Positions 1 through 6,650 of a DNA stretch of 7,298 nt are shown in pieces. Each line of letters starts with the position of its first letter. Within the stretch, counting starts at the first letter, position 1. The position numbers and the translations under genes were made by a program. Under the pieces are notes generated by a model that was not told where the DNA came from, searched no databases, and was given only the letters and a program-made list of their open reading frames with translations. Source of the stretch: Thermoplasmata archaeon (GTDB lineage Archaea; Thermoplasmatota; Thermoplasmata; Thermoplasmatales; Thermoplasmataceae); contig JAJYDZ010000079.1 of the NCBI GenBank assembly GCA_021790415.1, positions 1 through 7,298 on the forward strand, written 5' to 3'.

Positions 1-1313
1 AGACATGCAACATGATTATGCAGCAATTCAGGAAGGTTGCCTTCCACAAGAATCGATGAACCTGCAGGATTTGAAGACATCATAGTCAGGATTGCGGAAT
101 CATAGGGTTTTGGAATCATCTTTCCCGGAATCTCATAATACTGATTCGAGCCGGTTAATTGGGGATTTAGTGCATTTTTAGCATAATCTCCAGAGTACAT
201 GCTTCCTATGGGTGTGTACAGGGAGAAAAGCACAATATTAATGACCAGAAGATAAACAGCAATAATTCTTATGCTGTATCTGCTCAGGAACTTTGATCTG
301 CAGTTTTTTAGGGCATGCTCCATCCTTGAAAGGCCTATAACAAGAGAAAACATTATGATAGGGGCGTACAGAGCAGGATACTGGAAAAACATCAGGCTCT
401 GGTATGGAGCATAGTTGTTAAAGTATACGAACGCAGCAAATGGGACTATCATGGAGAGATATTCTATGCCTGCAAGGGGGATAAATAGAAGTGGAAGAAG
501 AACCCTTATAACAAAATCATATTTCAGCATAGGAGTAAGATAAAGATCCCCATAATTCTGGACACTAAGGTAATTTGAATAATATGTATGCATTGTGTAA
601 AGTGATGGGAGAAGGAAGATCACGCTTAGAATTAGAATAAGGAAAAATTCTGGGATCATATTTTTAAAATTATGATCACCTTTTCTTATCTTTTTGCCAA
701 TTTCTATAAGAAGGAACCAGCCTACAAGTATGGGGGCCATATAATCAGATATGGCTGCAACCAGAAGCAACGGCATCCACATCCTGTTGTTCTTTCTGTA
801 CATCAATATTCCAAAGAGAAATGGCGTGGGAAAAAAAGCCATCATATGAAAGTCGAACCAGTACACTCCACTGAAAGGATAATACAGAAAATACAGGACT
901 TCAACCACAATAGATATTTTCTTTGTAAGGCCTGCATGCCTGCTGATGAAATACAGCGCTATAGGGGAAAGAGAGAGAAAAATATTCTGATATATTAGAA
1001 GTATCCACTCTTTTGAATAGAAGTAATAAATTACTCCGAGTGGTATATAAATAAGTTTGGAAAAAGCTATGGGATTGGGGTTGGATGGAGTAGCGAAGAG
1101 TCCACCTCTGAGAACGCCATAGAGAAGACTGGCATTTACGCCAAGATCTAGCACATTTTCAGTGAGAGAAAGATATCGCATTATAGAAATATAACAGAAA
1201 ATTGATGCAAAAAATGAAGAAATAAGAATAGCGAGAATATTGTATCCATCACTGAATAAATCAGATGCAGAATTCCCAAAATGATGTGTAATAGATAGCA
1301 ATTTATTTCTCAT
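1..1313 (-). CDS. DUF2079-type polytopic membrane protein, C-terminus cut by the window edge
   Basis: Reading the minus strand from the ATG at 1313-1311 gives 437 uninterrupted codons to the window edge, so the gene's 3' end is missing. The product is strongly hydrophobic, with roughly ten membrane segments. I assign it to the DUF2079 family of predicted membrane proteins from its layout: an early LDLGVNASL stretch (about 55-63), the signature WFDFHMMAFFPTPFLFG (152-168) followed by a helix ending ISDYMAP (188-194), a FQYPALYAPI stretch (310-319), and a late SSILVEGNLPELLHNH segment (419-434) resembling the family's 'VLAQNNLxPHLS' region. Where many family members have KED after the signature helix, this one reads SDY. 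The family's biochemical role is not established; weak resemblance to membrane glycosyltransferases (GT-C) and the adjacent GT genes suggest surface glycan work (inference). In-frame TAA lies nine codons upstream of this ATG with no other ATG between, which fixes the start. A TATA-like box sits about 27-38 bases upstream. Confidence 0.85.
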   Translation of the reverse strand, partial: MRNKLLSITHHFGNSASDLFSDGYNILAILISSFFASIFCYISIMRYLSLTENVLDLGVNASLLYGVLRGGLFATPSNPNPIAFSKLIYIPLGVIYYFYSKEWILLIYQNIFLSLSPIALYFISRHAGLTKKISIVVEVLYFLYYPFSGVYWFDFHMMAFFPTPFLFGILMYRKNNRMWMPLLLVAAISDYMAPILVGWFLLIEIGKKIRKGDHNFKNMIPEFFLILILSVIFLLPSLYTMHTYYSNYLSVQNYGDLYLTPMLKYDFVIRVLLPLLFIPLAGIEYLSMIVPFAAFVYFNNYAPYQSLMFFQYPALYAPIIMFSLVIGLSRMEHALKNCRSKFLSRYSIRIIAVYLLVINIVLFSLYTPIGSMYSGDYAKNALNPQLTGSNQYYEIPGKMIPKPYDSAILTMMSSNPAGSSILVEGNLPELLHNHVAC

Positions 1314-1339
1314 TTCTGCTTCTTTCCTGATAATGTAAA

Positions 1340-1352
1340 GTTAATTATTAAC
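1340..1352. promoter_or_regulatory. Symmetric A/T element, candidate bidirectional TATA box of the divergent genes
   Basis: GTTAAT-T-ATTAAC is a perfect inverted repeat with six-base arms in the 84-base gap between the leftward DUF2079 gene and the rightward GT4 gene. On the minus strand its near edge is 27 bases from the DUF2079 ATG, as expected for a leaderless archaeal transcript. On the plus strand a start of transcription 25 bases downstream would leave a leader of about 25-30 bases containing the ribosome binding site at 1382-1390. One TATA element could therefore serve both genes, or the symmetry could mark an operator. The position is seen; the function is inferred. Confidence 0.4.
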
Positions 1353-1381
1353 ATTTGTGAACAGAAATCCAACACTCTTCG

Positions 1382-1390
1382 GGGGTGACC
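1382..1390 (+). promoter_or_regulatory. Strong Shine-Dalgarno sequence before the first GT4 gene
   Basis: GGGGTGACC closely matches the complement of the archaeal 16S rRNA 3' end (GGAGGTGATC), with GGTGA ending nine bases before the ATG at 1398. It is the only convincing ribosome binding site in the window and is the main reason for choosing 1398 over the in-frame ATG at 1443. Its presence implies a leadered transcript for this operon, unlike the leaderless look of most neighbours. Confidence 0.6.
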
Positions 1391-1397
1391 TATAAAA

Positions 1398-2600
1398 ATG
1401 ACAATACTCCTATGTTTTTATACATTGCAATATTCACATGATATGCCTCAGACCACAGTACGGCTTGGATTTCATATCATCACAGACCCTGCAATGGGCG
1501 GAGGCGTTGAGAGATGGCTTATTAATACATTGAGTTCAGTGCCACATCAATTTAATATCACGGTAATAAGCACAGGATTTTCTGATCGGAAGAGGCTTGA
1601 GAAAGAATCTCAATCTTTAAAAAAATACAATAACATAAAGCTGAACCTTTTCGAAAACAAGTTCAGATTTTTCAGGAAAAACAGGATAATGTCCTTCATT
1701 CTCGACAATTTTTTTTTGCCATTTTTCCTTTTTTTCACTGCATGGTACTACCGGATCTATCTCAAGGGGAATGACAGCGACATTGTTTATCTTACAAAAA
1801 ACCAATACTGGAGGCTTTTCAAAGGAAAAGTTCTAATGGGGTCATCCCACACAGAATTCCATGATCAGGGATTAATAAATACAATGAAGGCTAAACTGTA
1901 TGCTTCCGGAATACTATACAGAAAAATCTCAGCTTTTCATATATATCCTGGAAGAGACAGGTTAAAATTAGAGCTTGGGAAAAGGGCCATGGTGATGGAA
2001 TTGCCAAATGGAACTCCAGAAATTGAATGTGCTGGATTCTTGCAGGAGCAGAATATTAAATTTCTGTTCGTTGGAAGAATTGAAAAAATCAAGGGAATCG
2101 AAGTTCTAATAAACGGCTGGAAGATGGCAAAGGTTCAAGACAGATCAACTCTATTCATAATTGGATCAGGTTCCGTTCATCTATCTGAAGATAATGAAAA
2201 TGGAATAAAGGTACTTGGTCAGGTAAGTGACCAGGAGCTCCACAATTTCTATTGCAACAGCGATATCTTTCTTTATCCGACCCTTTGGGATTCTTTTCCT
2301 TATACGGTCATTGAAGCAATGTCTGCAGGATGTTTCATCATATCCGGATCGGTAATCAGATCATCATTCAAGGATGCGGAAAACCAACAGGCCATAAAGT
2401 TCATTTCAAGCAATCCTAATTCGCTTGCAGAGGAGATCAGGAGTGCTGTTGAAAGGATCTCAACCCTTAGAAACAACAGGGAAGAAAGAAGAAAATTTTT
2501 CATAGAGAACTATTCCTCAACCCGTATCAATGAAAAATTTTTCTCAGCTATGAACGATCTGAGCGAGAAAACTAAAATCGGTCATATGGAAAACATTTAA
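1398..2600 (+). CDS. GT4-family glycosyltransferase (GT-B fold)
   Basis: The 400-residue product has the two-domain GT-B layout. The N-terminal domain holds the glycine-rich acceptor-side loop MGGGVERW (33-40). The C-terminal nucleotide-sugar domain begins FVGRIEKIKGIEVLI (224-238), with conserved G/R and K residues of the 'GRLxxxKG' motif, and continues to LGQVSDQELHNFY (273-285) and SDIFLYPTLWDSFPYTVIEA (288-307). The E-x7-E motif is present as D298-x7-E306, so the first acid is Asp instead of Glu. A very hydrophobic stretch at about 99-122 (FFLPFFLFFTAW) has no signal-peptide features and may associate with the membrane. It probably transfers a sugar from a nucleotide donor to a surface glycan at the cytoplasmic face; donor and acceptor are unknown. 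It is the first gene of a four-gene rightward block. A shorter form starting at Met16 (1443) is possible: a TATA-like TTTTTATAC at 1414-1422 lies about 25 bases before it, and the first 15 residues are atypical for the family. Confidence 0.88.
   Translation: MTILLCFYTLQYSHDMPQTTVRLGFHIITDPAMGGGVERWLINTLSSVPHQFNITVISTGFSDRKRLEKESQSLKKYNNIKLNLFENKFRFFRKNRIMSFILDNFFLPFFLFFTAWYYRIYLKGNDSDIVYLTKNQYWRLFKGKVLMGSSHTEFHDQGLINTMKAKLYASGILYRKISAFHIYPGRDRLKLELGKRAMVMELPNGTPEIECAGFLQEQNIKFLFVGRIEKIKGIEVLINGWKMAKVQDRSTLFIIGSGSVHLSEDNENGIKVLGQVSDQELHNFYCNSDIFLYPTLWDSFPYTVIEAMSAGCFIISGSVIRSSFKDAENQQAIKFISSNPNSLAEEIRSAVERISTLRNNREERRKFFIENYSSTRINEKFFSAMNDLSEKTKIGHMENI
1709..1735 (+). other. Cluster of three T-tracts inside the first GT4 gene
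   Basis: Within 27 bases of coding sequence there are runs of nine, five and seven T residues (1709-1717, 1722-1726, 1729-1735) separated by only four and two bases. They encode the hydrophobic patch NFFLPFFLFFT. In Archaea, oligo-T runs on the non-template strand are the core of intrinsic terminators and need no hairpin, so this could be a partial terminator or a slippage-prone site. The tracts are seen; the regulatory role is inference, and the run of Phe codons alone could explain them. Confidence 0.4.
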
Positions 2601-2623
2601 TTTACTGTTTTCACTTCAACAAT

Positions 2624-3400
2624 ATGAATATACTTGTCACAGGTAGCAGAGGTTTCATAGGTTCACAGTTAATGGAAGATCTGAGAAGCAAGGGTTTTGA
2701 TCCGGTTGGCGTAGATATAGAAGACAGAATACCGGAAGAAACAAAATTTGATATTATCCTTCACTTTGGTGCAAGAACCCTCATAAGAAACTCACTGAAT
2801 CATCCATATGAGTATTTTGTAGATGGGCTTTCCCTCACAATGAAATGCCTTGAAATGGCGAGAAAATCTGATGCACTATTTCTTTATCCATCTTCTGGCT
2901 CGACAGCAGAACCGTCTAATGCCTACTCTATGTCCAAAAAGCACGGAACAGAGTGGATCAACCTTTACAGAAATCTTTATGGAACCAGAGCAGTAATTTT
3001 CAGGTTATTCAACATATATGGAAGGAATGCAAGAAAAGGAGCGGTCTATTTATTTTCAAAAGCCGCACTTTCAGGAGAAAAGGCCATAAGGTTCGGAGAT
3101 GGTTCTCATGTTAGGGATTATCTTAATGTGAAGGATTTGTCCAGAACAGTTCTTGAAGTTGTGAATGGCAATATTAAACCTGGCGATTATGAACTTGGTT
3201 CCGGGAAAGGCACCTCGGTGAACGATCTTATCAAAACTGTTGAAACTTTGAGTGGAAGAAAAATAGAAGTTGAGGAAAGGCCCTATGTTCTTGAAGAGGC
3301 AGAAAATCTTGTCGCAAGAAATTCGCCTGTGAAGAATCCCATGACTCTGGAAAATGGTATCCGGGAGATACTTGAAAAACTTAAAAGTGAACTGCAATGA
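2624..3400 (+). CDS. Short NAD(P)-dependent sugar epimerase/dehydratase (extended SDR)
   Basis: The 258-residue product starts with a Rossmann nucleotide-binding motif, VTGSRGFIG (5-13, GxxGxxG), followed by an acidic VGVDIED strand end (28-34) that favours NAD. The catalytic pair is Y101 and K105 in AYSMSKKHG, with Ser candidates at S90, S91 and S93. RLFNIYGRNARKGAVY (127-142) and FGDGSHVRDYLNVKDL (157-172) are the sugar-nucleotide epimerase substrate region. It likely acts on a nucleotide sugar (4-epimerase or dehydratase class) and supplies a donor to the adjacent glycosyltransferases. It is clearly shorter than the usual 310-330 residues: the loop between the SS strand and YxxxK is about a dozen residues shorter than usual and lacks the common 'VYG' segment, and the C-terminal 'DxSKAxxxLGW' helix region is reduced. 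No ribosome binding site precedes the ATG; TTTAAT at about 2596-2601 could be a leaderless promoter. The exact substrate cannot be called. Confidence 0.87.
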   Translation: MNILVTGSRGFIGSQLMEDLRSKGFDPVGVDIEDRIPEETKFDIILHFGARTLIRNSLNHPYEYFVDGLSLTMKCLEMARKSDALFLYPSSGSTAEPSNAYSMSKKHGTEWINLYRNLYGTRAVIFRLFNIYGRNARKGAVYLFSKAALSGEKAIRFGDGSHVRDYLNVKDLSRTVLEVVNGNIKPGDYELGSGKGTSVNDLIKTVETLSGRKIEVEERPYVLEEAENLVARNSPVKNPMTLENGIREILEKLKSELQ

Positions 3401-4479
3401 AAATTTCCGTCACAAGCCACCACTACTATCCACACACGGGAGGTACAGAAAGGGTAGTAAAAACTTCAGTTGATGCACTTTCTGAAATGGGACATGAAGT
3501 GCATGTATTCTCTGACATTGAAGATCTTCAGGTTCTGAAAGACAGTGAAAAGATTCAATACCATGGTATTAAACTCCGGAAAATTGGAAAATTCAGGTTT
3601 CCGCCGTCAGATTACTGGAAAATGCTCAGGAAGGCAGGTTCAGATATATACCATATACATGGGCAGAGAGTGTGGAGCTCTGACTATCTGTACATGAACC
3701 TGAACAAAATAAAGGCTAAAAAATTGTTTACTGCACACGGATTTTATCAGCTTATTTATGGCGGAACATTGAACTCCGTCTATTATCGGAAATTCATGCC
3801 ATCTTTTCTTTCGAAGTTTGATCATATTATTTCACTTACTGAAAAGGAAAAGAATATCACAACTGATCTTGCACCTGATCTTGCCGAAAAAATATCTGTC
3901 ATCCCTGATCCGGTGGATTTTCACAGAATCTCTGTTTCTGGGGATATTGGCGTAACTGTATCTAAATACGGTCTGGATGCAGGGAAATATTTCATTCATT
4001 CAGGCGGACTGCAGAAAAATAAGAATATAGAATTTATAATAAGAGCGATCAAGGGATTGGAACAACCACTTGTGCTCACAGGCAATACTCCTGATCAATC
4101 CTATGCTGCATATCTGAAACAACTTGCTTCTGAAAATAAAGTTAATCTGATCTTTGCAGGAAATGTGCCTGATGAGGACCTGTATACTCTGATGGCAGGT
4201 TCAGATGCTTTTCTATTTTCCTCGAAATTTGAATCCTTTGGAGTGGCGATGGTGGAAGCTGTCTATTCAGGTGCAAGAGTCATATCTGCTGACACAGGAG
4301 TGGCAAGAGATCTGTCTGCAGATAGAATGCTCCAGATTGTTGATTCTCCTGCCCAGATGAGAGAATCTATCACAAATTACAGAAGAAGGATCGATCTGGA
4401 TTCTATCAGGAAAAAACTCGAAAGTAATTATGCAACTGGAACCATTATGGGGAGACTGGAAAAACTGTATGAAAACTGA
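3397..4479 (+). CDS. GT4-family glycosyltransferase (GT-B fold), second copy
   Basis: The 360-residue product is a typical GT4 retaining transferase. It begins MKISVTSHHYYPHTGGTERV (1-20), where TGGTERV is the conserved glycine-rich loop, followed by HIHGQR (86-91) and FTAHG (111-115). The IPDPVD linker (169-174) leads into the nucleotide-sugar domain, HSGGLQKNKN (201-210), AGNVPDEDLYTLM (254-266), and FESFGVAMVEAVYSGARVI (278-296). The E-x7-E pair is intact at E279 and E287. No signal peptide or membrane helix is seen, so it should act in the cytoplasm or at the membrane surface. The start codon overlaps the stop of the SDR gene as ATGA, so translation is probably coupled. It is only distantly similar to the first GT4 gene, so the two likely make different linkages. 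Donor and acceptor sugars are not deducible. Confidence 0.92.
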   Translation: MKISVTSHHYYPHTGGTERVVKTSVDALSEMGHEVHVFSDIEDLQVLKDSEKIQYHGIKLRKIGKFRFPPSDYWKMLRKAGSDIYHIHGQRVWSSDYLYMNLNKIKAKKLFTAHGFYQLIYGGTLNSVYYRKFMPSFLSKFDHIISLTEKEKNITTDLAPDLAEKISVIPDPVDFHRISVSGDIGVTVSKYGLDAGKYFIHSGGLQKNKNIEFIIRAIKGLEQPLVLTGNTPDQSYAAYLKQLASENKVNLIFAGNVPDEDLYTLMAGSDAFLFSSKFESFGVAMVEAVYSGARVISADTGVARDLSADRMLQIVDSPAQMRESITNYRRRIDLDSIRKKLESNYATGTIMGRLEKLYEN

Positions 4480-5482
4480 AAAAAAAGTATCTGTGGTCAT
4501 AACTGCCCACAACAGGAAAAAATACCTGAAGGATGCAATCGAATCCATTCTTCACCAGGATGTTGATCATGATGTTTCAATTGAAATTATAGTGGTAAGT
4601 AACTTCGATGATCCGGACTTAACCAGATTCATGAAGGAGAAATCAATCATAAATGTTAGGACAGATAAGGATAGCTTTGGCGAGAAATTAGCAACAGGGA
4701 TTGATTTGAGCAATGGCGATATAATCTGTTTTCTGGACGATGACGACATGTTCCACAGAAAGAAGATATCAAAAGTTCTGGAAATATTTGAGAATAATCC
4801 GGGAATGTCGTATCTGCATAACGATATTCAGACAATATCAGAAGATACTACATTTAATGAAAAAATGGGAGAGTCCATAAGTAATAACAGGAATGGACTT
4901 GATGTGTTCAATCTCTCTGAAAATAAACCTTCGGTAAAATCAGGAAAACTGACTTCAAAAAGGGCTGACTGGTATGTTTCATGTATTTCAATCAGGTCAG
5001 ATCTGGCAAAAAAATATTCATCCATTCTGAAGAAAATATACAGGAGTCTTGATAAGGCATTGTTTTTGGCTGCTGTAGATTATGGCCATGAGATTGGAAC
5101 AACACAGAACAAGCTCACACTTTATAGGAAGCATGAAAGCGTTACAGGCATTAAGACTTCAAGAGAGAAATTCATGCTTGCAAAACACCAGTTCACAATG
5201 GAATCCATGGAAAATCTGGAATTTCTTTCCAGCACTCTTTCAAGCAGTAACGAGAACTATCGTAATTTTCACAGGGTATTCATTAAAAAAATGCAGGCAA
5301 ATGACATTATATACAGCATGAAAAGAAAAAGTTCCATTCACTTCGCTTTAAAAATGATCTCCTTATTTATTGGTCAGGGGTGCAGGGAATGTTTCTTCAT
5401 AGCAGGAATTCTGTTTATTCATTTTCTATCACCTGGACGAAGTATTGATATCTATATGAAAATTCAGAATTCAGGGATTTAA
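4469..5482 (+). CDS. GT2-family glycosyltransferase (GT-A fold) with C-terminal hydrophobic helix
   Basis: From the ATG at 4469 the product is 337 residues. VSVVITAHNRKKYLKDAIES (7-26) is the classic GT2 N-terminus, and the metal/nucleotide-binding acidic motif is FLDDDDMF (88-95), preceded by SNGDIICF. This pairs with a DSFGEKLATGIDLSNGD segment (68-84), where GT2 enzymes normally have 'N.G.A.A.N.G..ARG'. The C-terminus carries one hydrophobic helix at about 306-321 (ECFFIAGILFIHFLS), suggesting membrane attachment. It probably adds a sugar to the same glycan as its neighbours. A longer reading frame opens at 4430, but its extra residues lie entirely within the previous gene and do not look like a GT2 start; I chose 4469 because the conserved strand begins directly after it. 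It overlaps the preceding gene by 11 bases, with a weak GGGGAG at 4449-4454. A run of eight A residues (4479-4486) lies at codons 4-6. Confidence 0.9.
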   Translation: MKTEKKVSVVITAHNRKKYLKDAIESILHQDVDHDVSIEIIVVSNFDDPDLTRFMKEKSIINVRTDKDSFGEKLATGIDLSNGDIICFLDDDDMFHRKKISKVLEIFENNPGMSYLHNDIQTISEDTTFNEKMGESISNNRNGLDVFNLSENKPSVKSGKLTSKRADWYVSCISIRSDLAKKYSSILKKIYRSLDKALFLAAVDYGHEIGTTQNKLTLYRKHESVTGIKTSREKFMLAKHQFTMESMENLEFLSSTLSSSNENYRNFHRVFIKKMQANDIIYSMKRKSSIHFALKMISLFIGQGCRECFFIAGILFIHFLSPGRSIDIYMKIQNSGI

Positions 5483-5499
5483 AATTAATTAATTTTAAA
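5478..5499. repeat. Perfect 22-base A/T palindrome at the end of the glycan gene block
   Basis: The half-site TTTAAAATTAA is followed immediately by its exact reverse complement, with no spacer and no G or C. It begins at the last codon of the GT2 gene and contains its TAA stop (5480-5482). It could be a binding site for a dimeric protein, a terminator-associated structure, or part of the promoter region of the rhodanese gene 45 bases downstream. The symmetry is exact; because the region is almost pure A/T, some of it may be chance. Confidence 0.6.
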
Positions 5500-5537
5500 A
5501 TAATAATATCTTGTAGTAGATAATAATACAAAAAAAC

Positions 5538-5546
5538 GTATTTATG
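5538..5546 (+). promoter_or_regulatory. Candidate TATA box of the rhodanese gene
   Basis: GTATTTATG follows a purine-rich run of seven A residues that could act as the BRE. Its centre is about 25 bases before the in-frame ATG at 5568, the classic spacing for a leaderless archaeal transcript. It supports 5568 as the true start, since the ATG at 5544 lies within this element. Confidence 0.4.
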
Positions 5547-6164
5547 TCTATATCATACAGAATCAGTATGAATATAAAAGAAGATATAAGAATGTTCAAA
5601 AACAATGAAATAGAACTGGTGGACACAAGAACATTTGAGGAATACATGGATTCCCACATACCCGAATCGGCACTTGCTACTTTCTATGAGAAACGCTGGC
5701 CAGAAGATATTGCAGAATATGTTAAAAAATCAAAGAAAAAATTCATCTTTCTCACTTCAAACGAGAATTATTTGGAGAAGATAAGAGAAAGCCTTTCAAC
5801 CAGGGGAATTGATCCGACAATATACCTTTACTCAGATTTCCTCAAAGAAGGAGGGTTCGTAGAGGCTCATGCAACAAACCTCACACCGGATCAATTTATG
5901 GAAGAAAGAGACAGGTGGAAGGTTATAGATGTAAGGGAACCATACGAATGGTCATCAGGGCATATAGAAGACGCAATCCTGATGCCTATGAATGAACTTT
6001 TCCAGAATTACAGAACTCTTGAACAGAATGAGAAATATGCACTGGTTTGCGAACATGGGAACAGGAGCATGTATTCAACTATGTTTCTTGCAGACAGAGG
6101 ATATAATGTTGCAAACATAGAAGGCGGAATGAACGAGTTAAGATCAAGGGGATACAGAAACTGA
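5544..6164 (+). CDS. Tandem rhodanese-domain protein, first domain lacking the catalytic cysteine
   Basis: The 206-residue product consists of two rhodanese-like modules. The first (about 10-105) has LVDTRTFEEYMDSHIPES (25-42), the family's 'VDxRxxxEYxxGHIP' strand, but at the active-site position it reads FIFLTSNENY (67-76) with no cysteine, so it should be inactive. The second (about 113-203) has VIDVREPYEWSSGHIEDA (127-144), an active-site loop CEHGNRS with C169, and the terminal GYNVANIEGGMNEL (186-199). Rhodaneses move sulfane sulfur through a persulfide on that cysteine; the physiological donor and acceptor are unknown here. No signal peptide or membrane helix is visible, so it is probably cytoplasmic. 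It seems to have its own promoter and is probably not part of the glycan operon. The start may be Met9 at 5568, which fits the TATA spacing and the start of the first domain better. It ends eight bases from a convergent gene. Confidence 0.88.
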   Translation: MSISYRISMNIKEDIRMFKNNEIELVDTRTFEEYMDSHIPESALATFYEKRWPEDIAEYVKKSKKKFIFLTSNENYLEKIRESLSTRGIDPTIYLYSDFLKEGGFVEAHATNLTPDQFMEERDRWKVIDVREPYEWSSGHIEDAILMPMNELFQNYRTLEQNEKYALVCEHGNRSMYSTMFLADRGYNVANIEGGMNELRSRGYRN

Positions 6165-6172
6165 AAATTTTC

Positions 6173-6619
6173 TCAAGAGGGTGGCTCTAGATATTCAAAT
6201 TCCTTTAAAACTTCTTTTATCTCACTCTCATACATAACTTTCTTTTTCTTTACATATTTCATTCCTGTATTTTTCTCGAGGAAAAAAGCACCGGTGACAA
6301 TATTTGCAAACACATACAGTATCAATATCAGTGTTTTGGCAAAAACAAGAGATGCAGAATTCTGTTCAATTGTTGTCATAATCATCTCAAAAATAATAAA
6401 AGGAAAGAATAATAAGGAATAGACTGAATTGTTTCCTGCATAGTAAGAAATAATGATCCAAAATATTGATAAAACAGTTGTAAAAAGTAAAAAATTATAA
6501 TGAATGGCATGGGTTGTGAAAAAAAGCATGATTTCTATAGAGAGAGGCGCTAGAGAGATGAGAGCAATATATTTGTAAATACTGCTTTTTTTCCCATGGG
6601 GCCTGTTGGATTTTGCCAT
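6173..6619 (-). CDS. Hypothetical four-helix membrane protein
   Basis: The 148-residue product has a short basic N-terminus (MAKSNRPHGKKSSIYKY) and then four probable membrane helices at about 17-36, 40-60, 65-84 and 91-112. A charged, soluble C-terminal tail follows (about 114-148) with a KKKK run and an acidic, probably helical end (ESEIKEVLKEFEYLEPPS). I do not recognise a family. By the positive-inside rule the basic ends would both face the cytoplasm, which suits four helices. The start is supported by AATATAAATA 22-31 bases upstream and by the lack of a ribosome binding site. It lies 30 bases after another small membrane-protein gene on the same strand and is convergent with the rhodanese gene. 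A real gene is likely, because it fills the strand between neighbours and has a membrane-protein composition. Confidence 0.7.
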   Translation of the reverse strand: MAKSNRPHGKKSSIYKYIALISLAPLSIEIMLFFTTHAIHYNFLLFTTVLSIFWIIISYYAGNNSVYSLLFFPFIIFEMIMTTIEQNSASLVFAKTLILILYVFANIVTGAFFLEKNTGMKYVKKKKVMYESEIKEVLKEFEYLEPPS

Positions 6620-6640
6620 TCTGAATACATCAATTCATGA

Positions 6641-6650
6641 TATTTATATT
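6641..6650 (-). promoter_or_regulatory. TATA box of the four-helix membrane protein gene
   Basis: On the minus strand this reads AATATAAATA, centred about 27 bases before the ATG at 6619. No ribosome binding site follows, which fits a leaderless transcript. It lies right at the stop codon of the upstream gene, so the two small membrane genes can be transcribed separately. Confidence 0.5.

Noticed and set aside
672..998. 108-codon plus-strand reading frame
   Set aside because: It lies entirely antisense to the DUF2079 gene, whose minus-strand frame has clear family motifs; the plus-strand product has no recognisable pattern.
3071..3397. 108-codon minus-strand reading frame
   Set aside because: It is antisense to the SDR gene, which carries Rossmann and YxxxK motifs on the plus strand.
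4430..4468. Upstream extension of the GT2 gene
   Set aside because: The extra 13 codons lie inside the previous gene, and the GT2 first strand begins just after the ATG at 4469.
6163..6172. GAAAATTTTC palindrome in the convergent gap as a shared terminator
   Set aside because: The T runs are only four long, below what archaeal termination usually needs, and the palindrome is short enough to be chance.
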